Below, piece by piece: positions 6,054 to 11,535 of a stretch of DNA of 11,535 nucleotides. The DNA comes from CAZWXH01 sp964637725 (GTDB lineage Bacteria; Bacillota_I; Bacilli_A; Erysipelotrichales; Coprobacillaceae), in the NCBI GenBank assembly GCA_964637725.1, contig CAZWXH010000056.1:1-11535 (forward strand), in the 5' to 3' direction. The notes below the pieces were generated by a model. That model was given only the letters and a program-made list of their open reading frames with translations, did not search any database and was not told where the DNA came from. The stretch's first letter is position 1; the number at the start of each line of letters is the position of its first letter. Made by a program: the position numbers and the translations under genes.

Positions 6054-6076
6054 AAATTGACTTTCTTGATAATCTT
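6042..6076. terminator. Bidirectional terminator formed by the ends of two convergent genes
   Basis: AAGATTATC (6042-6050) pairs with GATAATCTT (6068-6076), and after one T-T mismatch AGAAA (6052-6056) pairs with TTTCT (6062-6066), loop TTGAC. On the minus strand it is followed by TTATTTTTTAATA, a good U-tract; on the plus strand by TATTTGTTTTG, a weaker one. It contains the last codons and stops of both the RodA-type gene and the pseudouridine synthase gene, which have no intergenic space. Confidence 0.75.
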
Positions 6077-6874
6077 TATTTGTTTTGTGACAGGATGAAC
6101 AAATGCTATCATAATACTTTGTAAATCAAACTCCCCTGATTGTTTCCCATATATTTCATCACCAATTAAAGGATGACCTAAATGAGACATATGGACTCTG
6201 ATTTGATGCGTTCTCCCTGTTTCCAACATACATTCAACATAAGAAACCCCATCTTTATAAGCTAATCTTTGAAAATGTGTTACTGAAGGTTTCCCCAATT
6301 GATCAACTCTTCTTTTTAAAACATGAGCTTCTTTGTATATCGGTAAATCAATGATTCCAGATTCTTCAATATATCCCATAACATGTGCTTTATAACGTCG
6401 TTTAATACTTTGAATATCTTTACACATCATATCATGAATAATTCTATACTTAGCGACTATCAACAATCCTGATGTATCTTTGTCTAGCCTACTTACAAGA
6501 TGAACTGTAGAATCAAGTTGAATTGTTTGATAATAAAAACTAATAGCGTTGGCTAAAGTATGACTAGGATGAGCACGTGTTGGAATGCAAGGCATTCCTT
6601 TTTGTTTATCAATAACCATTATATAATCATCTTCATAAACAATATGTAAATCAATATCTTCTTTTTCAATAAGATTGTTTTCTTTAGGAAATACAAAACT
6701 AATTGTTTCCCCTTCTTTTAAGATATATCTTACCGTTTGGTGAACACCATCAACAAGAATATCACCATTCATCTTAATATCTTTAAGAATTGTTTTATTA
6801 AAACCATGTCGATATGCAAAATCATCAATCCTTGATTGATGATCATCACGACTAATTATCCATTGCCTTATCAT
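6050..6874 (-). CDS. RluD/YjbO-family pseudouridine synthase
   Basis: Converts uridine to pseudouridine in structured RNA, probably rRNA. The 274-residue protein begins with a short S4-like region (about residues 10-60, including KMNGDILVDG), followed by the catalytic domain: VYEDDYIMVIDKQKGMP (79-95), SRLDKDTSGLL (128-138) with catalytic Asp131, and the C-terminal block ETGRTHQIRVHMSHLGHPLIGD. The usual HRLD reads SRLD; the catalytic Asp, which matters, is intact. The start overlaps the NAD kinase stop as ATGA (6871-6874), so translation is probably coupled. In B. subtilis NAD kinase ppnKA (yjbN) is likewise followed by the pseudouridine synthase gene yjbO, which supports this subfamily; the exact modified position is unknown. 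It ends convergently with the RodA-type gene. Confidence 0.9.
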   Translation of the reverse strand: MIRQWIISRDDHQSRIDDFAYRHGFNKTILKDIKMNGDILVDGVHQTVRYILKEGETISFVFPKENNLIEKEDIDLHIVYEDDYIMVIDKQKGMPCIPTRAHPSHTLANAISFYYQTIQLDSTVHLVSRLDKDTSGLLIVAKYRIIHDMMCKDIQSIKRRYKAHVMGYIEESGIIDLPIYKEAHVLKRRVDQLGKPSVTHFQRLAYKDGVSYVECMLETGRTHQIRVHMSHLGHPLIGDEIYGKQSGEFDLQSIMIAFVHPVTKQIKIIKKVNF

Positions 6875-7647
6875 TTACTTAAAAACGCTCTTTTCAATCT
6901 TTCAATAAATGACACATTCTTTAGTTGAATAAAACGTGCATATTGATTAGAAAGCTTTACATCAATACTTTCAATATCTTTCATATCATAAACCAAATGA
7001 TCAATACCTAAAACTGAATATTGAAAATCTTGTGATTCAAAATGAATTGTATGTGTTTTATCCAAAATCAAAGAAGAACCAAGTGATCGATAAGCGTTAT
7101 GATGAATACCTGCAATCTCACTTAACTGCATTAATCCTGTATGAGAATAAATAACTGCACCATTAATTGACTTATTATAAGCAGTTGAACCAACCGCAGT
7201 TGAAACACAAAGACCATTTCCTCTAAATGTTTCAAACATCTCTGAATTAATAGAAACATCTAAAACTTGAGAACGCATATTATTTTCAATTCGCATCTCA
7301 TTAAGAGCAAGATGAACATCATATCCCGTATCCACTTCTAATAATTCTCTTGTATAAATTTGATACTCTTGATTTTTAATATCATCAATAAAAGCCATAT
7401 ATTCATCTTTTTGATAATCAGTTAAAAAACCAAGTGTTCCTGTATGAATACCAATAAAAGCAACATTACTAAGTTGATCAATATATTTATGAACACTTAA
7501 CAACATTGTTCCATCCCCACCAATAGAAATAACAATCTCAGGATTCTTTTCATTATATTCCATACAAGCATCTAACTCTAAACGTATTTTCTTTTCTAAG
7601 TTTTGAGATATTTCATCTTGTTTACATACTACTGCATATCTTTTCAT
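6871..7647 (-). CDS. nadK: NAD kinase
   Basis: Phosphorylates NAD to NADP using ATP or polyphosphate, the only route to NADP, in the cytosol. The 258-residue product has the diagnostic GGDGT motif (43-47, Asp45), GIHTGTLGFLTD (66-77), the NAD-contacting Asn116-Glu117 pair in LALNEM and the GSTAYNKSINGAV block (from 153). Length matches the Gram-positive PpnK group. The start at 7647 is chosen because GGTGA lies just before this ATG; a GTG start four codons earlier (7659) would put the ribosome site inside the gene. A good promoter (7668-7695) lies upstream. The stop overlaps the start of the pseudouridine synthase gene (ATGA), forming a two-gene operon. The divergent upstream gene encodes a CYTH protein, also a neighbour of NAD kinase in B. 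subtilis. Confidence 0.95.
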   Translation of the reverse strand: MKRYAVVCKQDEISQNLEKKIRLELDACMEYNEKNPEIVISIGGDGTMLLSVHKYIDQLSNVAFIGIHTGTLGFLTDYQKDEYMAFIDDIKNQEYQIYTRELLEVDTGYDVHLALNEMRIENNMRSQVLDVSINSEMFETFRGNGLCVSTAVGSTAYNKSINGAVIYSHTGLMQLSEIAGIHHNAYRSLGSSLILDKTHTIHFESQDFQYSVLGIDHLVYDMKDIESIDVKLSNQYARFIQLKNVSFIERLKRAFLSK

Positions 7648-7667
7648 AACGTCACCCACTTTCTTCT

Positions 7668-7695
7668 ATTATATAATAATTGAAATTTTTATCAA
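7668..7695 (-). promoter_or_regulatory. nadK: Promoter of the NAD kinase operon
   Basis: On the minus strand, TTGATA (7695-7690) and TATAAT (7673-7668) are 16 bases apart, just upstream of the nadK ribosome site. It overlaps the divergent promoter of the CYTH gene, so the two may compete for polymerase. Confidence 0.7.
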
Positions 7696-7708
7696 CACAA
7701 GATAGAAT
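7680..7708 (+). promoter_or_regulatory. Candidate promoter of the CYTH gene
   Basis: TTGAAA (7680-7685) and TAGAAT (7703-7708) are exactly 17 bases apart. The predicted start of transcription (about 7714) is only ten bases before the ATG and within the GGTGAT ribosome site, giving an unusually short leader. It overlaps the divergent nadK promoter. Confidence 0.5.
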
Positions 7709-7723
7709 AGAAGTGGTGATAAT

Positions 7724-8287
7724 ATGAATGAACAAATAGAAATAGAATATAAAGTCTTACTCACAAAAGAAATCTATAACTCAATTCTTAATGATTATAG
7801 AGATTTAAGTATGTCTGATTATAAACAAACAAACTATTATTTTACACATCCTCTCATTCAAAAAAACAAATATATGTTAAGAATAAGAGAAAAGAATAAT
7901 CAATATGAATTAACTTTAAAAAGACCTCAAGGTAACCATCGTTTAGAATTGAATATTAATATCTCTAAAGAAGATAAAGATAAGCTTATCAATCATATTC
8001 CTATTGATAATGAAATCATTGAATGTTTAAAGACTCTAGGTATTAACCAAGAAGAATTAAAGCAACAATTTTCTTTAACAACACATCGTTATGATATAGT
8101 TTTAAAAGAAGGAACACTCTCTTTAGATTACAATACTTATCAAAATAATGAAGATTATGAACTAGAGTTTGAAGTTGAAGATGAGTTAGTTGGATATCAA
8201 AAGTTTTTAGAAATTATCAAACCTTATCATATTCATTATCAAAAAAACTGTGATAGTAAGATAAAAAGAGTTCTAGATTCGCTCTAG
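7724..8287 (+). CDS. CYTH-domain protein (YjbK family), probable triphosphatase-type enzyme
   Basis: CYTH proteins form a tunnel-shaped fold that binds organic phosphates; characterised members include triphosphatases and class IV adenylate cyclases. The defining ExExK motif is at Glu6-Glu8-Lys10 (EIEYK). Alternating charged strands follow, including YMLRIREKNNQYELTLKRP (about 50-68), RLELN, LSLDYNTY and YELEFEVE (about 144-151), which supply the expected acidic and basic tunnel residues. The length of 187 matches B. subtilis YjbK. GGTGATA precedes the ATG. It diverges from the NAD kinase operon; in B. subtilis yjbK, yjbM (relQ), yjbN and yjbO are close together on one strand, so this looks like a rearranged version without relQ. 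The substrate is unknown: inorganic triphosphate or a nucleotide is possible. A strong terminator includes its stop codon. Confidence 0.85.
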   Translation: MNEQIEIEYKVLLTKEIYNSILNDYRDLSMSDYKQTNYYFTHPLIQKNKYMLRIREKNNQYELTLKRPQGNHRLELNINISKEDKDKLINHIPIDNEIIECLKTLGINQEELKQQFSLTTHRYDIVLKEGTLSLDYNTYQNNEDYELEFEVEDELVGYQKFLEIIKPYHIHYQKNCDSKIKRVLDSL

Positions 8288-8297
8288 AACTCTTTTT
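8263..8297. terminator. Bidirectional terminator between the convergent CYTH and YitT genes
   Basis: A perfect 15-base stem, AAAAAGAGTTCTAGA (8263-8277) with TCTAGAACTCTTTTT (8283-8297), loop TTCGC. T-runs lie at both ends, so it can act in both directions. The last eight codons of the CYTH gene, including its TAG, lie inside the hairpin, and the YitT stop begins at the next base. Confidence 0.9.
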
Positions 8298-9170
8298 CTA
8301 TTCAATAGGTGCTTGATAAAAGCTTCCAATAAAGTTTTCTGTTTTTAAAACATTAATAATAATATGAGAATCAATATCTCTCATCATTTCAACAATATCT
8401 TGAACTTCATAACTCGATACAACTGTATAAAGTATATACATATCTTGATAACTATATCCACCTTTAGCCAATGTGATGGATATCCCATGTTTAAACTTAG
8501 AGACATAAGCATCAACAATGGGTTTTGAATCCATCGTTGTCATTTGAAGCGTAACACGTTCATAACGGTTATAGAAGGAATCAATTGTCTTCGTACAAAT
8601 AAATTGAAATAGAATAGAGTATCCAGCGTATTCCCATCCAAATAAATATCCAAAGATAATTAATAAAACAGTATTAAACGCAAAGACATATTGCCATATA
8701 GCTTTGCCTTTTTTCTGTGATACATACAATGCTATAAAATCAGTACCACCCGTAGAAGCATTACCTTTTAATGCAATGACTGTTAACAATCCATAGGCAA
8801 AACCTCCAAATGCAATATTCAAAAGAACATCTTCAAATAAAGGTGGAAATGAAAATACATTTAAAAAGAAACTTGCTAGAAAGACTTGTAATAATGAAAA
8901 GAATGTAAATCTAGGACTTATTGTTTTATAACACAATATTGCAACTGGTATATTTAATAGTATCATTCCTAATGATACAGAAAAATCAAAACCAAATAAT
9001 GATGTCACTTTATTGATTAAAATAGCAACTCCAGTAAAACCACTTGAAAGAAGGTTAGAAGGTTCAATAAAGACTTTTATAACATAGGCTTGCATATAAG
9101 CGGCAATAAGAACAGAGAAAAGCGTAATAAGAAGACGAACCTTTTTATTTTGTCTAATTTTTTTTATCAT
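8298..9170 (-). CDS. YitT-family membrane protein
   Basis: The 290-residue protein has the YitT layout: five to six membrane segments over about residues 12-195, with the conserved EPSNLLSSGFTGVAI (about 36-50) and GNASTGGTDFIA (about 136-147) segments, and then a soluble C-terminal domain of about 85 residues of the DUF2179 type (from VTLQMTTMDSKPIV to INVLKTENFIG). The molecular role of the family is not settled; roles in transport have been proposed. Its ATG overlaps the cutC stop as ATGA (9167-9170), with only a weak AAAGAG upstream, so translation probably depends on cutC. It ends one base from a strong bidirectional terminator. Confidence 0.9.
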   Translation of the reverse strand: MIKKIRQNKKVRLLITLFSVLIAAYMQAYVIKVFIEPSNLLSSGFTGVAILINKVTSLFGFDFSVSLGMILLNIPVAILCYKTISPRFTFFSLLQVFLASFFLNVFSFPPLFEDVLLNIAFGGFAYGLLTVIALKGNASTGGTDFIALYVSQKKGKAIWQYVFAFNTVLLIIFGYLFGWEYAGYSILFQFICTKTIDSFYNRYERVTLQMTTMDSKPIVDAYVSKFKHGISITLAKGGYSYQDMYILYTVVSSYEVQDIVEMMRDIDSHIIINVLKTENFIGSFYQAPIE

Positions 9171-9907
9171 AGACTCTTTATAATTTTCTCTACTAATTCT
9201 TGAGATACGATTTCATAATCAGACTCATGTGGTAAAGACGCATATGTAAAGTTAACATCTTGAGAGATTGTTGTTGGATCATTCACCCAATCTTTACAAG
9301 AACTATGAACTTGGTTAATCTTTGTAAATTCTATCATTTCTCTAGCATTTGTTGCATTAATTCCACTGCCCGCTAATATTTCAATAACATCACCATATAA
9401 CGCTTGTAATTCTTTAATTACATCTTTTCCTTTCATTGCTTGCGGTTGTAGTCCACTCGTTAAAATACGATCAACACCTAAATCAATTAAAACTTTTATT
9501 GCTTGATGATAATCTTTAACACAATCAAAAGCACGATGAAAAACAACTTCTCCATTATATTGCTTGATAATATCAATAATCTCTTTGGTCTGTTTTTCAT
9601 CAATCAACCCATTACTATCTAAACATCCAAAAGCAATACCATCAGCACCATTTTCCATCATTATCTTTGTATCAAGTTTCATTACTTCAAATTCCTCTTG
9701 ACTATAATGAAATCCTGCCCCTCTTGGTCTCACCATTGTTATAACTTTTAAATCAGTATTTTGTTTAGTTAAAAGTAAAGTCCCTAGTGATGGTGTTAAC
9801 CCTCCTAAGTGAAGCGCACTATTTAACTCAATACGCTTTGCGCCTCCTTGAAAAGCATGCAAAGCATCTTCATAACTACCACAACATATTTCTACTACTG
9901 TATTCAT
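9167..9907 (-). CDS. cutC: CutC family protein
   Basis: TIM-barrel protein of the CutC family, named from E. coli copper sensitivity; its biochemical function remains unclear, and a direct role in copper handling has been questioned. The 246 residues cover the whole family: VEICCGSYEDALHAFQGGA at the start (Cys8, Cys9), RIELNSALHLGGLTPS (about 25-40), MVRPRGAGFHYS (about 58-69), GADGIAFGCL, VVFHRAFDC (about 121-129), RILTSGLQPQA and ILAGSGINATN (about 177-187). These are the ends of the barrel strands where a ligand site would lie. AGGAGG precedes the ATG. It starts 40 bases after the glycosylasparaginase stop with no terminator between, and overlaps the YitT start by four bases. A TGTTATAAT extended -10 (9934-9926) could give it extra transcription. 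Confidence 0.93.
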   Translation of the reverse strand: MNTVVEICCGSYEDALHAFQGGAKRIELNSALHLGGLTPSLGTLLLTKQNTDLKVITMVRPRGAGFHYSQEEFEVMKLDTKIMMENGADGIAFGCLDSNGLIDEKQTKEIIDIIKQYNGEVVFHRAFDCVKDYHQAIKVLIDLGVDRILTSGLQPQAMKGKDVIKELQALYGDVIEILAGSGINATNAREMIEFTKINQVHSSCKDWVNDPTTISQDVNFTYASLPHESDYEIVSQELVEKIIKSL

Positions 9908-9947
9908 AATTATCCTCCTTTGTTTATTATAACACTCATATCTTTTA

Positions 9948-10901
9948 TTATTCTTCTTTTAAAGGGGCTGTTCTTGTTTTCATATAATCATCTAGCCATT
10001 CTTGACTCGCTTTTTCATGAATACAATGACCATCTATATTTTTAGTTATATAAACAGTTGGTGCTTGTTCACTTGTTGCAACAACAAAAGAAAATCCTTC
10101 AATATTCGTTGCAACACCCCATTCACCTTTATTATTCATTGCGACTAATGATAAATCTCCAGCCTTTCCCCGCCTTCTTTTTAATTCTTCGTTTAACTGG
10201 TTAACAGCTTTTTCACATGCATCTTGAGGATGAAGTCCTTCCTTCATCAATCTTACTATCTCATAAGAAATACAACCTTTCATAAGATCTTCTCCTAATC
10301 CCGTTGCACTCGCACCACCGACAAATGAATCTACATAGAAACCAGAACCAATGATTGGTGAATCACCAACACGTCCTTTCTTCTTCATAAATAAACCACT
10401 TGTTGAAGTTGCACATACCATTTTCTTATGATTATCTAAACAAACCATCCCAACAGTATCATGACCAGCATATGGTTTTATGGTTTTTAAATCTTGTTTT
10501 TTTCTATTCTTATAATGAATAATTGCTCGATCACTCAACATATCTTTCTGCATAAAACCATTATCTTTTGCATATTTTTGAGCACCTAAGCCTACCAAAA
10601 TATTATTAACTTTCTCCTTAGATAAACGTCTTGCTATAGAAACAGGATTAGCGAAGCCTTGAATAGCCCCAACTGCTCCCACATCTAAAGTATTTCCATC
10701 CATATAAGCAGCATCTAATTCAACTTCCATATCTTCATTAGGAAGGCCACCATACCCAACTGATTTATAATAAGGGAAATCCTCTACCATTTTAATTGCA
10801 GTCTCGATTGCCTCTCCTGCATCAACACCTGTATCAAGCAATGAACAAGCCTCTTCAACACCTTCTTTAGCCATACGCCAAGTTGCGATTATGCCCCACA
10901 T
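9948..10901 (-). CDS. N4-(beta-N-acetylglucosaminyl)-L-asparaginase, Ntn hydrolase
   Basis: Predicted to cleave the GlcNAc-asparagine bond left when N-glycoproteins are degraded. The precursor is expected to cut itself before Thr149 in the GHDTVG motif (146-151), making that threonine the N-terminal nucleophile. Other family blocks are GGLPN (51-55), LDAAYMDG, GAVGAIQGFANPVSIAR, RVGDSPIIGSGFY, ATGLGED and GDLSLVA. There is no signal peptide, so it acts in the cytosol on imported glycoasparagine. The start at 10901 (MWGIIATWRMA, the usual start of bacterial members) is chosen over a GTG nine bases upstream, which would leave only one base after the AAAGGAG ribosome site. It leads a probable operon with cutC and yitT, driven by the promoter at 10924-10952. 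Plain asparaginase or isoaspartyl peptidase activity is a less likely alternative. Confidence 0.92.
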   Translation of the reverse strand: MWGIIATWRMAKEGVEEACSLLDTGVDAGEAIETAIKMVEDFPYYKSVGYGGLPNEDMEVELDAAYMDGNTLDVGAVGAIQGFANPVSIARRLSKEKVNNILVGLGAQKYAKDNGFMQKDMLSDRAIIHYKNRKKQDLKTIKPYAGHDTVGMVCLDNHKKMVCATSTSGLFMKKKGRVGDSPIIGSGFYVDSFVGGASATGLGEDLMKGCISYEIVRLMKEGLHPQDACEKAVNQLNEELKRRRGKAGDLSLVAMNNKGEWGVATNIEGFSFVVATSEQAPTVYITKNIDGHCIHEKASQEWLDDYMKTRTAPLKEE

Positions 10902-10923
10902 AATATTCACACTCCTTTACTTA

Positions 10924-10952
10924 AGTGTAACAATTATCTTTTTTAAAAACAA
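10924..10952 (-). promoter_or_regulatory. Promoter of the glycosylasparaginase-cutC-yitT operon
   Basis: On the minus strand, TTGTTT (10952-10947) and TACACT (10929-10924) are 17 bases apart, with TG one base before the -10 (TGTTACACT). It lies between the spx terminator and the AAAGGAG ribosome site of the glycosylasparaginase gene. Confidence 0.65.
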
Positions 10953-10953
10953 T

Positions 10954-10986
10954 ATAAAAATAGGTAAGAGAGCTATCTCATACCTA
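10954..10986 (-). terminator. Rho-independent terminator of spx
   Basis: TAGGTA (10961-10966) pairs with TACCTA (10981-10986) and, after an A-A mismatch, GAGA (10968-10971) pairs with TCTC (10976-10979), loop GCTA. On the minus strand it is followed by TTTTTATATTG. It begins directly after the spx stop codon. Confidence 0.8.
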
Positions 10987-11448
10987 CTAACAGTCACCTT
11001 CACATTTTCCAGTAACAATATCATTATAATATTCCTTTTTAATATCAGTGAATTGTGGACAGAAATCACTATTATCACATTCTTGAAGGCGACGTAATTC
11101 TCTAGGAATAAAAGCACGAATTTCTTCTGCATTATATCCTACTTGAAAACGTCTTTCATCAATAATAATTGGTCTTTTTAAAATTGATGGATTTTCTTGA
11201 ATGAAATGAATCAATTCATTAACTGACATACTATCTAGATCAATCTTATCTTCTTTAATAATTTTAGATCTTTTTGATATAATATCATCTGTTCCATTTT
11301 CGCTTCTTTCTAATAATTCTTTCAATTCACTTTCTCTTAATAATGTAGAAAAAATATTTTTTTCTACATAAGGAATTTGATGATCTTTCAACCATGTCTT
11401 AACCTTACGACATGAAGCACAACTCGGTGCAGTATATATTCTTATCAT
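10987..11448 (-). CDS. spx: Spx-family redox regulator with a cysteine-containing C-terminal extension
   Basis: Spx binds the RNA polymerase alpha C-terminal domain and redirects transcription during thiol stress. The first 120 or so residues follow B. subtilis Spx closely: YTAPSCASCRK with the CXXC redox switch (Cys10, Cys13), NGTDDIIS with Gly52 at the position required for alpha binding, Arg60, and RPIIIDERRFQVGYN (92-106), then FIPRELRR. B. subtilis Spx has 131 residues; this has 153. The extra tail carries four more cysteines (Cys124, Cys130, Cys149, Cys153; CX5C-X18-CX3C) and replaces the region through which YjbH and ClpXP act in B. subtilis. An AAGGAG ribosome site lies upstream, with a promoter-like TATAAT further up. 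The gene is monocistronic with its own terminator. An ArsC-like arsenate reductase is unlikely given the Spx signature. Confidence 0.9.
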   Translation of the reverse strand: MIRIYTAPSCASCRKVKTWLKDHQIPYVEKNIFSTLLRESELKELLERSENGTDDIISKRSKIIKEDKIDLDSMSVNELIHFIQENPSILKRPIIIDERRFQVGYNAEEIRAFIPRELRRLQECDNSDFCPQFTDIKKEYYNDIVTGKCEGDC

Positions 11449-11470
11449 GACATCATCTCCTTACTTTTTC

Positions 11471-11499
11471 ATTATACTACAAATTAACTCTTTATGAAA
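11471..11499 (-). promoter_or_regulatory. spx: Candidate promoter of spx
   Basis: On the minus strand, TATAAT (11476-11471) is preceded at 17 bases by TTTCAT (11499-11494), a weak -35. The remaining bases to the window end (11500-11535) are AT-rich with nothing identifiable. Confidence 0.5.
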
Positions 11500-11535
11500 T
11501 TCTTTTTTGTTATTCTATTGATTTTTATCATAATT

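Noticed and set aside
7648..7659. GTG start four codons upstream in nadK
   Set aside because: The GGTGA ribosome site for the ATG at 7647 is inside this stretch, and no better site lies before the GTG.
9848..10045. Plus-strand ORF across the cutC start and glycosylasparaginase end
   Set aside because: It runs antisense to two clear genes and their ribosome site, with low-complexity hydrophobic content.
10891..11132. Short ORFs on both strands overlapping the end of spx
   Set aside because: They overlap the conserved spx reading frame, its terminator and the next promoter, and look like AT-rich noise.
1..11535. Mobile element, defence system, toxin-antitoxin or CRISPR content
   Set aside because: No transposase, integrase, long terminal repeats, spacer array or toxin-like pair could be found; the genes are ordinary housekeeping and metabolic ones with even composition.

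Overview
The window looks like chromosomal DNA of an AT-rich, low-GC Gram-positive anaerobe or fermenter. TGA serves as a normal stop (for example at the ends of nadK and cutC) and Trp is coded by TGG, so the UGA=Trp mollicute code is excluded. Spx, a YitT protein, a RodA-type SEDS protein, AGGAGG-type ribosome sites and a pyruvate formate-lyase operon point to Firmicutes. The gene set and the split pyruvate formate-lyase fit Erysipelotrichia-like gut bacteria best, but that placement is an inference. No tRNA, rRNA, CRISPR array, insertion sequence or phage gene was seen, and no gene-free stretch exceeds 300 bases.

The layout is compact, with eight apparent transcription units. From left to right: (1) a metallophosphoesterase lipoprotein and a small membrane protein (minus, 87-1574); (2) a pfl operon (minus, 1651-4202) made of a pyruvate formate-lyase core that lacks its glycyl radical domain, a 69-residue protein resembling a truncated glycyl radical domain, and an 80-residue stand-alone glycyl radical domain; (3) a membrane-anchored PTS EIIB-like domain that has lost the phospho-acceptor cysteine (minus, 4431-4769); (4) a divergent RodA-type SEDS glycosyltransferase (plus, 4857-6053); (5) NAD kinase plus an RluD-family pseudouridine synthase (minus, 6050-7647); (6) a divergent CYTH protein (plus, 7724-8287); (7) glycosylasparaginase, CutC and YitT (minus, 8298-10901); (8) an Spx regulator with an unusual cysteine-containing tail (minus, 10987-11448).

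The most interesting system is the modular pyruvate formate-lyase. In model organisms the glycyl radical loop is the C-terminus of PflB. Here the core stops just before that domain, and the RVSGYA radical loop is on a separate 80-residue subunit, like E. coli GrcA/YfiD. Core plus subunit (688 + 80 residues) adds up to roughly one normal PFL. Between them is a third small gene that keeps the start of the glycyl radical domain but replaces the radical loop with an acidic, two-cysteine tail. The promoter region carries two inverted repeats and a direct repeat that could bind regulators. If the parts assemble as suggested, the oxygen-sensitive radical module could be swapped after damage, and the third protein could act as an assembly, protective or competing factor.

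A second theme is how terminators are packed. Several rho-independent hairpins are built from the last codons of genes. At 6042-6076 one hairpin spans the ends of two convergent genes whose stop codons share the four bases CTAG.
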